Below, piece after piece: positions 1-13,379 of a stretch of DNA of 64,000 bases. The notes beneath the pieces are model-generated. The model saw only the letters and a list, made by a program, of their open reading frames with translations, was not told where the DNA came from and did no database searches. Source of the DNA: Porphyra umbilicalis (Eukaryota; Rhodophyta; Bangiophyceae; Bangiales; Bangiaceae). Position 1 is the stretch's first letter; the number at the start of each line of letters is the position of its first letter. A program made the position numbers and the translations under genes. The stretch is taken from contig KV918845.1 of NCBI GenBank assembly GCA_002049455.2, positions 203,126 through 267,125 on the forward strand, given 5' to 3'.

Positions 1-3000
1 ACAGCATTAGTCGGAGGCCGCTGCCAGTAAGTTGATATGGCTGACGCTTCTCATACTTGTTCACCGTGAATTCTCTTCCGTTGGTCAGCTGTCACCGTCC
101 TTTTCCTTATCCGTGCGCATCACGAGATCTCGCTCACGAGGCTGAAAACGTAGCCTCCCTGTCCTTGCGTTCCTCCCGATTTGGTCAGTCATAAATCGGG
201 TGCTGTCGAGAATCGGGCGGATCGTATGCCCCTGATCGATACGAATGCGGAAGTGGGCATCAACGGGTAGGATGTGCTGCGCTTGTGCTCCTTTTTTTCC
301 TCTGAGGACCCGAGGGCCACCTCTGATACGTCTACAAAGTTTGGGGTCGATTGATGTACATGCGCCGAAACCAGAGCCGTTTTTCCATAGACTAATAAGA
401 TGAGATAGACTTTAGTCCACATCTGCGATCAACCATCTCTACGACTCCCCCTCTTTCACCGTAGGCGGTGCCCACGAGGCCCCCTGCACAGCTCCAGTCA
501 GTACTCCGATGCGGCGCTTTCCCACGCATCGCCGCCGCAGCACACAAGGCTTCCACGACTACCGCCGAGTGGTCGCGTCCGTACGGCGCGCGACGGACAC
601 CGCCGGTCCGTTCGCTTCGAAGCAAACGAGCAAGTCTGACCTTCTGAGATCTCTACAGGAAATTGAAATGAGTTCATGAACACGTGTCAATTCCACAAGT
701 ACACTAAAATCGAGCGAAAATCAAACTGAAGCCTGCCCTAGGTAATCAAAGAAAAAAAATCGCCCCACAGCATGGGGACCTGGCCTTATCCGGCCACTCC
801 CCATGCCGTGGGGTCGTTATCGGCTCGAATGATTGGCTCACATCGCCCGAGATGATAACTTATCGATACCGGCTGAGCCAATGTCATCGCTCTGATTTAA
901 AATCGATTGGTTCTGGGTCACACACGTTGCCAGTGCAGACCCACCCTGTCGAATCATTCAGGTACCAATGGCCTATTGCACGCCTCCACGGGAAGGTATG
1001 GAATAACAACTCTTTCTCTGATGCGAATTCTCTGCACTAAGTCGATCGCACTCCACGGCACCGCGGCCCCCCCCCGTTTAAAAGAGACGCGAAGCGCAAT
1101 GAGCACCTCGGAGCATGCAACCCCAAAATGCCGAGGCAAGGCAAGTGTCATAGAGAAGCACAAACCACCAGACACGCCGGGACTGCCGACGCCCGACCGC
1201 CCGCCGCCCGACGCGACTCGTGCCGTGCCCCCGCGCCGCCGCCGTCGCCGGCGCTGCGGTGCCGGCGGCCGCCACACCTTCTGACGCCACCCCCCCCCGT
1301 GGCGCGGCCGTGGCCGCCCAGCGACGCCGGGGGGAGACACGTTGTGCGCTGCGTCGGCGGCGGCGTCAGCGGCGACACCCCCGGCCGCACGGTCGCGGGC
1401 CAGTGACCACCAACAGGCGGCCGCGGCAGCGGCGGCACCAGCCCGGACGGCAGGTTTCCCACGTCTTCACCGGCATGTCCGTGCATCCGACGCGCGCCGC
1501 CACGGGCAAAAGCGCCGCTGTCGCCACGAATACACACGGGCGGGCGCCCCCGCCCCCCCCCGCCCTCCCCTCGCGCCCGTCGCAGTCGTGAGCGACAGCG
1601 CGGGTGTGGCCGACAGCGGCCGCGTCGCCCCCGTCCCCCGACTCGCAGTGATCGCAACGACGGCCACAGCCCGCTGTGGTGCGCGCGTCCGTGCCGAGCG
1701 CGCGCCCGCCACCAGTGGCCACACTCCCGCACGGCGCGGAGGCACGGTCAGTGCAGCCTCATGGCGGCGCGACGCGGCCGTGCCGGCCGCCACGCCCCGC
1801 CTTGCGCACCCTGTCTTGGTGTCACCCGACGCCAACTCGCGCGTACGGCGGCGGCCGCGGCGGCCATCTCCCTGACCGTGACTCCACCGTCCCCATTACA
1901 TTTTTTGCTCGTCGCCCCCGGTGAACTAAAGTCTGTCTCACTCTATTAGTCCTCTGAGTACCGCACTTTTTCTGGAGAGACCAGAACTCCGCCGCTACGA
2001 CCGCAAAAGAAAGCCAGTCTTCACACAAGGGATAGAGACCCCCCGAACCTTTTTGCTGCAAGAAATGGTACACATCTTCTGTAGGAAGCCCTTCAACGGC
2101 ACACCTATGTCGAAAATATACGGCTTCGACGCATCGTTTTCAGGCCTTCCGGCACACTGGGCGAAGCCGCACGAGGTCACAAGCACCGTTTCTCGCATTT
2201 GTCCCATGTTCATTATACCTCGAGCATCCGAGTGCACTATTCTGCGCAGCGCTCCAATCCCACTGGTCGAAGGTAGACGTCCGTAAAGAGTATGTCGAGA
2301 AGAAGCGTAAGCGTTTTGTTGTAGCAATCCCCTGACATTGGGAGGCTACTTAAAAGTTCGCTGATCCAGAAGTGCGATCTATTGCGCGACTTTTGAGATT
2401 CGATATCACGAGATCCGGCAGTCCATCGAGTCGCGCGCTTCGTCAGTAGCCAATGAGCGCCTGTGCATGGGCACTGCAAAATTAAATCCAGGATTGCCCT
2501 CGAAAGCCTCTTTGAGTGGCTCAAGCGCCATCGCACACCTACCCCCCCACCATTTCCCCGCCGTCGCTGTCGTGCCTCCCGCGGTCGTCGTCGTGGGGCA
2601 GCGTGTGTGTGCCACTGCACCGGTGGCCGAAGCGGACTATTCCCTCCAGAAAAGCAACGGCGCCGCCGGGGAGCGCTATGCGGGGGGGGGGCGGGGGAGG
2701 GTGGGGGGGGGTTATGGGAACAGCTGCTCCGCACAACTGCAGTTGCTTTGCGTCGCCGGTGACGAGCGTCGCGCCGGCGGCGACGAGCGCCGCACTACAT
2801 TTCAGCGCGGCGGCTGACGTCGCCGGCGACGGGCGTGCTCCAACCGCCGACGTGGTTGCGTGCGCCGCACCCGCCGTGGCAAGCGGCGTCAGCGCTACGG
2901 CTGCACCCGCCGGTGCCGGCGGCGGCACTGCGATCGCAACCGTATCCGCCACCGCGCCTACATCCACCGCCCCGTTGTCGACTCCACAGCCCGCACGGGC

Positions 3001-3123
3001 CAACTGCGCCGGCCCATCACCAGAAGGGCCCGAGCGTGGGCGGGTGGGGGGGGGGGGGGCAGGGGACGGAGGCGGCACTGCGCTCAGACGGCGCGCGTGC
3101 CGGTGCGGTGGCAGCCGGCGCCG
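1..3123. repeat. satellite unit 1, low-quality copy
   Basis: This copy is 3123 bp, shorter than the others because of many scattered single-base losses, for example near 90, 115 and 290. It shares subtype markers with the unit at 10235: CCTCTG after the T run near 300, CACCGGC near 1470, and CTTTTTCTGG near 1970. The indel pattern looks like an uncorrected long-read consensus rather than true divergence. Confidence 0.85.
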
Positions 3124-3946
3124 ACAGCATTAGTCGGAGGCCGCTGCCAGTAAGTTGATATGGCTGNGAGGCTACTTAAAAGTTCGCTGATCCAGAAGTG
3201 CGATCTATTGCGCGACTTTTGAGATTCGATATCACGAGATCCGGCAGTCCATCGAGTCGCGCGCTTCGTCAGTAGCCAATGAGCGCCTGTGCATGGGCAC
3301 TGCAAAATTAAATCCAGGATTGCCCTCGAAAGCCTCTTTGAGTGGCTCAAGCGCCATCGCACACCTACCCCCCACCATTTCCCCGCCGTCGCTGTCGTGC
3401 CTCCCGCGGTCGTCGTCGTGGGGCAGCGTGTGTGTGCCACTGCACCGGTGGCCGAAGCGGACTATTCCCTCCAGAAAAGCAACGGCGCCGCCGGGGAGCG
3501 CTATGCGGGGGGGGGGCGGGGGGAGTGGGGGGGGGGTTATGGGAACAGCTGCTCCGCACAACTGCAGTTGCTTTGCGTCGCCGGTGACGAGCGTCGCGCC
3601 GGCGGCGACGAGCGCCGCACTACATTTCAGCGCGGCGGCTGACGTCGCCGGCGACGGCGTGCTCCAACCGCCGACGTGGTTGCGTGCGCCGCACCCGCCG
3701 TGGCAAGCGGCGTCAGCGCTACGGCTGCACCCGCCGGTGCCGGCGGCGGCACTGCGATCGCAACCGTATCCGCCACCGCGCCTACATCCACCGCCCCGTT
3801 GTCGACTCCACAGCCCGCACGGGCCAACTGCGCCGGCCCATCACCAGAAGGGCCCGAGCGTGGGCGGGTGGGGGGGGGGGGGCAGGGGACGGAGGCGGCA
3901 CTGCGCTCAGACGGCGCGCGTGCCGGTGCGGTGGCAGCCGGCGCCG
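3124..3946. repeat. truncated satellite unit with assembly gap (N at 3167)
   Basis: The unit starts normally for 43 bases, then has one N at 3167, and resumes at a point equivalent to position 2342 of unit 1. About 2.3 kb of the unit is therefore absent. A lone N at an abrupt jump inside an array is typical of a contig join or collapsed gap. Confidence 0.9.
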
Positions 3947-6900
3947 ACAGCATTAGTCGGAGGCCGCTGCCAGTAAGTTGATATGGCTGACGCTTCTCAG
4001 ATACTTGTTCACCGTGAATTCTCTTCCGTTGGTCAGCTGTCACCGTCCTTTCTCCTTATCCGTGCGGCATCACGAGATCTCGCTCACGAGGCTGAAAACG
4101 TAGCCTCCCTGTCCTTGCGTTCCTCCCGATTTGGTCAGTCATAAATCGGGTGCTGTCGAGAATCGGGCGGATCGTATGCCCCTGATCGATACGAATGCGG
4201 AAGTGGGCATCAACGGGTAGGATGTGCTGCGCTTCGTGCTCCTTTTTTTCTTCTGAGGACCCGAGGGCCACCCTCTGATACGTCTACAAAGTTTGGGGTC
4301 GATTGATGTACATGCGCCGAAACCAGAGCCGTTTTTCCATAGGACTAATAAGATGAGATAGACTTTAGTCCACATCTGGCGATCAACCCATCTCTACGAC
4401 TCCCCCTCTTTCACCGTAGGCGGTGCCCCACGAGGCCCCCTGCACAGCTCCAGTCAGTACTCCGATGCGGCGCTTTCCCACGCATCGCCGCCGCAGCACA
4501 CAAGGCGTTCCACGACTACCGCCGAGTGGTCGCGTCCGTACGGCGCGCGACGGACACCGCCGGTCCGTTCGCTTCGAAGCAAACGAGCAAGTCTGACCTT
4601 CTGAGATCTCTACAGGAAAATTGAAATGAGTTCATGAACACGTGTCATTCCACAAGTACACTAAAATCGAGCGAAAATCAAACTGAAGCCTGCCCTAGGT
4701 AATCAAAGAAAAAAAATCGCCCCACAGCATGGGGACCTGGCCTTATCCGGCCACCTCCCCATGCCGTGGGGTCGTTATCGGCTCGAATGATTGGCTCACA
4801 TCGCCCGAGATGATAACTTATCGATACCGGCTGAGCCAATGTCATCGCTCTGATTTAAAATCGATTGGTTCTGGGTCACACACGTTGCCAGTGCAGACCC
4901 ACCCTGTCGAATCATTCAGGTACCAACTGGCCTATTGCACGCCTCCACGGGAAGGTATGGAATAACAACTCTTTCTCTGATGCGAATTCTCTGCACTAAG
5001 TCGATCGCACTCCACGGCACCGCCGGCCCCCCCCCGTTTAAAGAAGACGCGAAGCGCAATGAGCACCTCGGAGCATGCAACCCCAAAATGCCGAGGCAAG
5101 GCAAGTGTCATAGAGAAGCACAAACCACCAGACACGCCGGGACTGCCGACGCCCGACCGCCCGCCGCCCGACGCGACTCGTGCCGTGCCCCGCGCCGCCG
5201 CCGTCGCCGCGCTGCGGTGCCGGCGGCCGCCACACCTTCTGACGCCACCCCCCCCCCGTGGCGCGGCCGTGGCCGCCCAGCGACGCCGGGGGGAGACACG
5301 TTGTGCGCTGCGTCGGCGGCGGCGTCAGCGGCGACACCCCCGGCCGCACGGTCGCGGGCCAGTGACCACCAACAGGCGGCCGCGGCAGCGGCGGCACCAG
5401 CCCCGGACGGCAGGTTTCCCACGTCTTCACCCGCATGTCCGTGCCATCCGACGCGCCGCCGCACGGGCAAAAGCGCCGCTGTCGCCACGATACACACGGG
5501 CGGGCGCCCCCGCCCCCCCCCCCGCCCTCCCCCTCGCGCCCGTCGCAGTCGTGAGCGACAGCGGCGGGTGTGGCCGACAGCGGCCGCGTCGCCCCCGTCC
5601 CCCCGGACTCGCAGTGATCGCAACGACGGCCACAGCCCGCTGTGGTGCGCGCGGTCCGTGCCGAGCGCGCGCCCGCCACCAGTGGCCACACTCCCGCACG
5701 GCGCGGAGGCACGGTCAGTGCAGCCTCATGGCGGCGCGACGCGGCCGTGGCCGGCCGCCACGCCCCGCCTTGCGCACCCTGTCTGTGTGTCACCCGACGC
5801 CAACTCGCGCGTACGGCGGCGGCCGCGGCGGCCATCTCCCTGACCGTGACTCCACCGTCCCCATTACATTTTTTTGCTCGTCAGCCCCCGGTGACTAAAG
5901 TCTGTCTCACTCTATTAGTCCTCTGAGTACCGCACTTTTTTTGGAGAGACCAGAACTCCGCCGCTACGACCGCAAAAGACAAGCAGTCTTCACACAAGGG
6001 ATAGAGACCCCCCGAACCTTTTTGCTGCAAGAAATGGTACACATTCTTCTGTAGGAAGCCTTCAACGGCACACCTATGTCGAAAATATACGGCTTCGACG
6101 CATCGTTTTCAGGCCTTCCGCACACTGGGCGAGCCGCACGAGGTCACAGCACCGTTTCTCGCATTTGTCCCATGTTCATATACCTCGAGCATCCGAGTGC
6201 ACTATTCTGCGCAGCGCTCCAATCCCACTGGTCGAAGGTAGACGTCCGTAAAGAGTATGTCGAGAAGAAGCGTAAGCGTTTTGTTGTAGCAATCCCCTGA
6301 CATTGGGAGGCTACTTAAAAGTTCGCTGATCCAGAAGTGCGATCTATTGCGCGACTTTTGAGATTCGATATCACGAGATCCGGCAGTCCATCGAGTCGCG
6401 CGCTTCGTCAGTAGCCAATGAGCGCCTGTGCATGGGCACTGCAAAATTAAATCCAGGATTGCCCTCGAAAGCCTCTTTGAGTGGCTCAAGCGCCATCGCA
6501 CACCTACCCCCCACCATTTCCCCGCCGTCGCTGTCGTGCCTCCCGCGGTCGTCGTCGTGGGGCAGCGTGTGTGTGCCACTGCACCGGTGGCCGAAGCGGA
6601 CTATTCCCTCCAGAAAAGCAACGGCGCCGCCGGGGAGCGCTATGCGGGGGGGGGGCGGGGGGAGGGTGGGGGGGGGGTTATGGGAACAGCTGCTCCGCAC
6701 AACTGCAGTTGCTTTGCGTCGCCGGTGACGAGCGTCGCGCCGGCGGCGACGAGCGCCGCACTACATTTCAGCGCGGCGGCTGACGTCGCCGGCGACGGGC
6801 GTGCTCCAACCGCCGACGTGGTTGCGTGCGCCGCACCCGCCGTGGCAAGCGGCGTCAGCGCTACGGCTGCACCCGCCGGTGCCGGCGGCGGCACTGCGAT

Positions 6901-7090
6901 CGCAACCGTATCCGCCACCGCGCCTACATCCACCGCCCCGTTGTCGACTCCACAGCCCGCACGGGCCAACTGCGCCGGCCCATCACCAGAAGGGCCCGAG
7001 CGTGGGCGGGTGGGGGGGGGGGGGGGCAGGGGACGGAGGCGGCACTGCGCTCAGACGGCGCGCGTGCCGGTGCGGTGGCAGCCGGCGCCG
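3947..7090. repeat. satellite unit 3
   Basis: Full copy with several single-base losses relative to later copies, for example near 5460, 6057 and 6119. It carries the T variant (CTGTCTCAC) near 5900. Confidence 0.9.
4720..4840. other. paired palindromes conserved in every full satellite unit
   Basis: Positions 4720-4734 (CCCCACAGCATGGGG) and 4757-4771 (CCCCATGCCGTGGGG) are 15-bp inverted arms with one mismatch. The loop contains a second inverted pair, TGGCC and GGCCA. Just downstream, ATTGGCTCA (4790-4798) is mirrored by TGAGCCAAT (4832-4840). The same structure recurs in all full copies, for example starting at 763, 7865 and 11009. It could form tandem hairpins or be a protein-binding, origin or recombination site; function is unknown. 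It is the most structured AT-balanced part of the satellite. Confidence 0.7.
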
Positions 7091-10000
7091 ACAGCATTAG
7101 TCGGAGGCCGCTGCCAGTAAGTTGATATGGCTGACGCTTCTCAGATACTTGTTCACCGTGAATTCTCTTCCGTTGGTCAGCTGTCACCGTCCTTTCTCCT
7201 TATCCGTGCGGCATCACGAGATCTCGCTCACGAGGCTGAAAACGTAGCCTCCCTGTCCTTGCGTTCCTCCCGATTTGGTCAGTCATAAATCGGGTGCTGT
7301 CGAGAATCGGGCGGATCGTATGCCCCTGATCGATACGAATGCGGAAGTGGGCATCAACGGGTAGGATGTGCTGCGCTTCGTGCTCCTTTTTTTCTTCTGA
7401 GGACCCGAGGGCCACCCTCTGATACGTCTACAAAGTTTGGGGTCGATTGATGTACATGCGCCGAAACCAGAGCCGTTTTTCCATAGGACTAATAAGATGA
7501 GATAGACTTTAGTCCACATCTGGCGATCAACCCATCTCTACGACTCCCCCTCTTTCACCGTAGGCGGTGCCCCACGAGGCCCCCTGCACAGCTCCAGTCA
7601 GTACTCCGATGCGGCGCTTTCCCACGCATCGCCGCCGCAGCACACAAGGCGTTCCACGACTACCGCCGAGTGGTCGCGTCCGTACGGCGCGCGACGGACA
7701 CCGCCGGTCCGTTCGCTTCGAAGCAAACGAGCAAGTCTGACCTTCTGAGATCTCTACAGGAAAATTGAAATGAGTTCATGAACACGTGTCAATTCCACAA
7801 GTACACTAAAATCGAGCGAAAATCAAACTGAAGCCTGCCCTAGGTAATCAAAGAAAAAAAATCGCCCCACAGCATGGGGACCTGGCCTTATCCGGCCACC
7901 TCCCCATGCCGTGGGGTCGTTATCGGCTCGAATGATTGGCTCACATCGCCCGAGATGATAACTTATCGATACCGGCTGAGCCAATGTCATCGCTCTGATT
8001 TAAAATCGATTGGTTCTGGGTCACACACGTTGCCAGTGCAGACCCACCCTGTCGAATCATTCAGGTACCAACTGGCCTATTGCACGCCTCCACGGGAAGG
8101 TATGGAATAACAACTCTTTCTCTGATGCGAATTCTCTGCACTAAGTCGATCGCACTCCACGGCACCGCCGGCCCCCCCCGTTTAAAGAAGACGCGAAGCG
8201 CAATGAGCACCTCGGAGCATGCAACCCCAAAATGCCGAGGCAAGGCAAGTGTCATAGAGAAGCACAAACCACCAGACACGCCGGGACTGCCGACGCCCGA
8301 CCGCCCGCCGCCCGACGCGACTCGTGCCGTGCCCCGCGCCGCCGCCGTCGCCGCGCTGCGGTGCCGGCGGCCGCCACACCTTCTGACGCCACCCCCCCCC
8401 GTGGCGCGGCCGTGGCCGCCCAGCGACGCCGGGGGGAGACACGTTGTGCGCTGCGTCGGCGGCGGCGTCAGCGGCGACACCCCCGGCCGCACGGTCGCGG
8501 GCCAGTGACCACCAACAGGCGGCCGCGGCAGCGGCGGCACCAGCCCCGGACGGCAGGTTTCCCACGTCTTCACCCGCATGTCCGTGCCATCCGACGCGCC
8601 GCCGCCACGGGCAAAAGCGCCGCTGTCGCCACGAATACACACGGGCGGGCGCCCCCGCCCCCCCCCCGCCCTCCCCTCGCGCCCGTCGCAGTCGTGAGCG
8701 ACAGCGGCGGGTGTGGCCGACAGCGGCCGCGTCGCCCCCGTCCCCCCGGACTCGCAGTGATCGCAACGACGGCCACAGCCCGCTGTGGTGCGCGCGTCCG
8801 TGCCGAGCGCGCGCCCGCCACCAGTGGCCACACTCCCGCACGGCGCGGAGGCACGGTCAGTGCAGCCTCATGGCGGCGCGACGCGGCCGTGGCCGGCCGC
8901 CACGCCCCGCCTTGCGCACCCTGTCTGTGTGTCACCCGACGCCAACTCGCGCGTACGGCGGCGGCCGCGGCGGCCATCTCCCTGACCGTGACTCCACCGT
9001 CCCCATTACATTTTTTGCTCGTCAGCCCCCGGTGACTAAAGTCTGTCGCACTCTATTAGTCCTCTGAGTACCGCACTTTTTTTGGAGAGACCAGAACTCC
9101 GCCGCTACGACCGCAAAAGACAAGCAGTCTTCACACAAGGGATAGAGACCCCCCGAACCTTTTTGCTGCAAGAAATGGTACACATTCTTCTGTAGGAAGC
9201 CCTTCAACGGCACACCTATGTCGAAAATATACGGCTTCGACGCATCGTTTTCAGGCCTTCCGGCACACTGGGCGAGCCGCACGAGGTCACAGCACCGTTT
9301 CTCGCATTTGTCCCATGTTCATATACCTCGAGCATCCGAGTGCACTATTCTGCGCAGCGCTCCAATCCCACTGGTCGAAGGTAGACGTCCGTAAAGAGTA
9401 TGTCGAGAAGAAGCGTAAGCGTTTTGTTGTAGCAATCCCCTGACATTGGGAGGCTACTTAAAAGTTCGCTGATCCAGAAGTGCGATCTATTGCGCGACTT
9501 TTGAGATTCGATATCACGAGATCCGGAAGTCCATCGAGTCGCGCGCTTCGTCAGTAGCCAATGAGCGCCTGTGCATGGGCACTGCAAAATTAAATCCAGG
9601 ATTGCCCTCGAAAGCCTCTTTGAGTGGCTCAAGCGCCATCGCACACCTACCCCCCCACCATTTCCCCGCCGTCGCTGTCGTGCCTCCCGCGGTCGTCGTC
9701 GTGGGGCAGCGTGTGTGTGCCACTGCACCGGTGGCCGAAGCGGACTATTCCCTCCAGAAAAGCAACGGCGCCGCCGGGGAGCGCTATGCGGGGGGGGGGC
9801 GGGGGGAGGGTGGGGGGGGGGTTATGGGAACAGCTGCTCCGCACAACTGCAGTTGCTTTGCGTCGCCGGTGACGAGCGTCGCGCCGGCGGCGACGAGCGC
9901 CGCACTACATTTCAGCGCGGCGGCTGACGTCGCCGGCGACGGGCGTGCTCCAACCGCCGACGTGGTTGCGTGCGCCGCACCCGCCGTGGCAAGCGGCGTC

Positions 10001-10234
10001 AGCGCTACGGCTGCACCCGCCGGTGCCGGCGGCGGCACTGCGATCGCAACCGTATCCGCCACCGCGCCTACATCCACCGCCCCGTTGTCGACTCCACAGC
10101 CCGCACGGGCCAACTGCGCCGGCCCATCACCAGAAGGGCCCGAGCGTGGGCGGGTGGGGGGGGGGGGGGGCAGGGGACGGAGGCGGCACTGCGCTCAGAC
10201 GGCGCGCGTGCCGGTGCGGTGGCAGCCGGCGCCG
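7091..10234. repeat. satellite unit 4
   Basis: Clean full copy with the G variant (CTGTCGCAC) near 9043 and a private A at about 9528 (GATCCGGAAG). Confidence 0.9.
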
Positions 10235-13200
10235 ACAGCATTAGTCGGAGGCCGCTGCCAGTAAGTTGATATGGCTGACGCTTCTCAGATACTTGTTCAC
10301 CGTGAATTCTCTTCCGTTGGTCAGCTGTCACCGTCCTTTCTCCTTATCCGTGCGGCATCACGAGATCTCGCTCACGAGGCTGAAAACGTAGCCTCCCTGT
10401 CCTTGCGTTCCTCCCGATTTGGTCAGTCATAAATCGGGTGCTGTCGAGAATCGGGCGGATCGTATGCCCCTGATCGATACGAATGCGGAAGTGGGCATCA
10501 ACGGGTAGGATGTGCTGCGCTTTGTGCTCCTTTTTTTCCTCTGAGGACCCGAGGGCCACCCTCTGATACGTCTACAAAGTTTGGGGTCGATTGATGTACA
10601 TGCGCCGAAACCAGAGCCGTTTTTCCATAGGACTAATAAGATGAGATAGACTTTAGTCCACATCTGGCGATCAACCCATCTCTACGACTCCCCCTCTTTC
10701 ACCGTAGGCGGTGCCCCACGAGGCCCCCTGCACAGCTCCAGTCAGTACTCCGATGCGGCGCTTTCCCACGCATCGCCGCCGCAGCACACAAGGCGTTCCA
10801 CGACTACCGCCGAGTGGTCGCGTCCGTACGGCGCGCGACGGACACCGCCGGTCCGTTCGCTTCGAAGCAAACGAGCAAGTCTGACCTTCTGAGATCTCTA
10901 CAGGAAAATTGAAATGAGTTCATGAACACGTGTCAATTCCACAAGTACACTAAAATCGAGCGAAAATCAAACTGAAGCCTGCCCTAGGTAATCAAAGAAA
11001 AAAAATCGCCCCACAGCATGGGGACCTGGCCTTATCCGGCCACCTCCCCATGCCGTGGGGTCGTTATCGGCTCGAATGATTGGCTCACATCGCCCGAGAT
11101 GATAACTTATCGATACCGGCTGAGCCAATGTCATCGCTCTGATTTAAAATCGATTGGTTCTGGGTCACACACGTTGCCAGTGCAGACCCACCCTGTCGAA
11201 TCATTCAGGTACCAACTGGCCTATTGCACGCCTCCACGGGAAGGTATGGAATAACAACTCTTTCTCTGATGCGAATTCTCTGCACTAAGTCGATCGCACT
11301 CCACGGCACCGCCGGCCCCCCCCGTTTAAAGAAGACGCGAAGCGCAATGAGCACCTCGGAGCATGCAACCCCAAAATGCCGAGGCAAGGCAAGTGTCATA
11401 GAGAAGCACAAACCACCAGACACGCCGGGACTGCCGACGCCCGACCGCCCGCCGCCCGACGCGACTCGTGCCGTGCCCCGCGCCGCCGCCGTCGCCGCGC
11501 TGCGGTGCCGGCGGCCGCCACACCTTCTGACGCCACCCCCCCCCGTGGCGCGGCCGTGGCCGCCCAGCGACGCCGGGGGGAGACACGTTGTGCGCTGCGT
11601 CGGCGGCGGCGTCAGCGGCGACACCCCCGGCCGCACGGTCGCGGGCCAGTGACCACCAACAGGCGGCCGCGGCAGCGGCGGCACCAGCCCCGGACGGCAG
11701 GTTTCCCACGTCTTCACCGGCATGTCCGTGCCATCCGACGCGCCGCCGCTACGGGCAAAAGCGCCGCTGTCGCCACGAATACACACGGGCGGGCGCCCCC
11801 GCCCCCCCCCCCGCCCTCCCCTCGCGCCCGTCGCAGTCGTGAGCGACAGCGGCGGGTGTGGCCGACAGCGGCCGCGTCGCCCCCGTCCCCCCGGACTCGC
11901 AGTGATCGCAACGACGGCCACAGCCCGCTGTGGTGCGCGCGTCCGTGCCGAGCGCGCGCCCGCCACCAGTGGCCACACTCCCGCACGGCGCGGAGGCACG
12001 GTCAGTGCAGCCTCATGGCGGCGCGACGCGGCCGTGGCCGGCCGCCACGCCCCGCCTTGCGCACCCTGTCTGTGTGTCACCCGACGCCAACTCGCGCGTA
12101 CGGCGGCGGCCGCGGCGGCCATCTCCCTGACCGTGACTCCACCGTCCCCATTACATTTTTTGCTCGTCAGCCCCCGGTGACTAAAGTCTGTCTCACTCTA
12201 TTAGTCCTCTGAGTACCGCACTTTTTCTGGAGAGACCAGAACTCCGCCGCTACGACCGCAAAAGACAAGCAGTCTTCACACAAGGGATAGAGACCCCCCG
12301 AACCTTTTTGCTGCAAGAAATGGTACACATTCTTCTGTAGGAAGCCCTTCAACGGCACACCTATGTCGAAAATATACGGCTTCGACGCATCGTTTTCAGG
12401 CCTTCCGGCACACTGGGCGAGCCGCACGAGGTCACAGCACCGTTTCTCGCATTTGTCCCATGTTCATATACCTCGAGCATCCGAGTGCACTATTCTGCGC
12501 AGCGCTCCAATCCCACTGGTCGAAGGTAGACGTCCGTAAAGAGTATGTCGAGAAGAAGCGTAAGCGTTTTGTTGTAGCAATCCCCTGACATTGGGAGGCT
12601 ACTTAAAAGTTCGCTGATCCAGAAGTGCGATCTATTGCGCGACTTTTGAGATTCGATATCACGAGATCCGGCAGTCCATCGAGTCGCGCGCTTCGTCAGT
12701 AGCCAATGAGCGCCTGTGCATGGGCACTGCAAAATTAAATCCAGGATTGCCCTCGAAAGCCTCTTTGAGTGGCTCAAGCGCCATCGCACACCTACCCCCC
12801 CACCATTTCCCCGCCGTCGCTGTCGTGCCTCCCGCGGTCGTCGTCGTGGGGCAGCGTGTGTGTGCCACTGCACCGGTGGCCGAAGCGGACTATTCCCTCC
12901 AGAAAAGCAACGGCGCCGCCGGGGAGCGCTATGCGGGGGGGGGGCGGGGGGAGGGTGGGGGGGGGGTTATGGGAACAGCTGCTCCGCACAACTGCAGTTG
13001 CTTTGCGTCGCCGGTGACGAGCGTCGCGCCGGCGGCGACGAGCGCCGCACTACATTTCAGCGCGGCGGCTGACGTCGCCGGCGACGGACGTGCTCCAACC
13101 GCCGACGTGGTTGCGTGCGCCGCACCCGCCGTGGCAAGCGGCGTCAGCGCTACGGCTGCACCCGCCGGTGCCGGCGGCGGCACTGCGATCGCAACCGTAT

Positions 13201-13379
13201 CCGCCACCGCGCCTACATCCACCGCCCCGTTGTCGACTCCACAGCCCGCACGGGCCAACTGCGCCGGCCCATCACCAGAAGGGCCCGAGCGTGGGCGGGT
13301 GGGGGGGGGGGGGGGCAGGGGACGGAGGCGGCACTGCGCTCAGACGGCGCGCGTGCCGGTGCGGTGGCAGCCGGCGCCG
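10235..13379. repeat. satellite unit 5
   Basis: Full copy with the T variant near 12188. It also carries CACCGGC near 11717, GCTACGGG near 11750, GCTTTGTG near 10520, CTTTTTCTGG near 12221 and GACGGACG near 13084, and groups with unit 1 on several markers. Confidence 0.9.

Noticed and set aside
4139-4375. Short ORF of 78 codons present in almost all satellite units
   Set aside because: Near-identity of the DNA itself explains its persistence. There is no recognisable domain, and a comparable ORF lies on the other strand.
6408-6445. Weak resemblance to the U4 snRNA 5' region (CAGTAGCCAATGAG)
   Set aside because: The similarity is about 14 bases with no U6-pairing or Sm-site context, so I take it as chance.
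11205-12122. A 305-codon minus-strand ORF seen in several satellite copies
   Set aside because: It is broken in other copies by C/G-run length changes, its translation is Arg/Ala/Gly low-complexity, and other frames are open too. There is no sign of selection on it.
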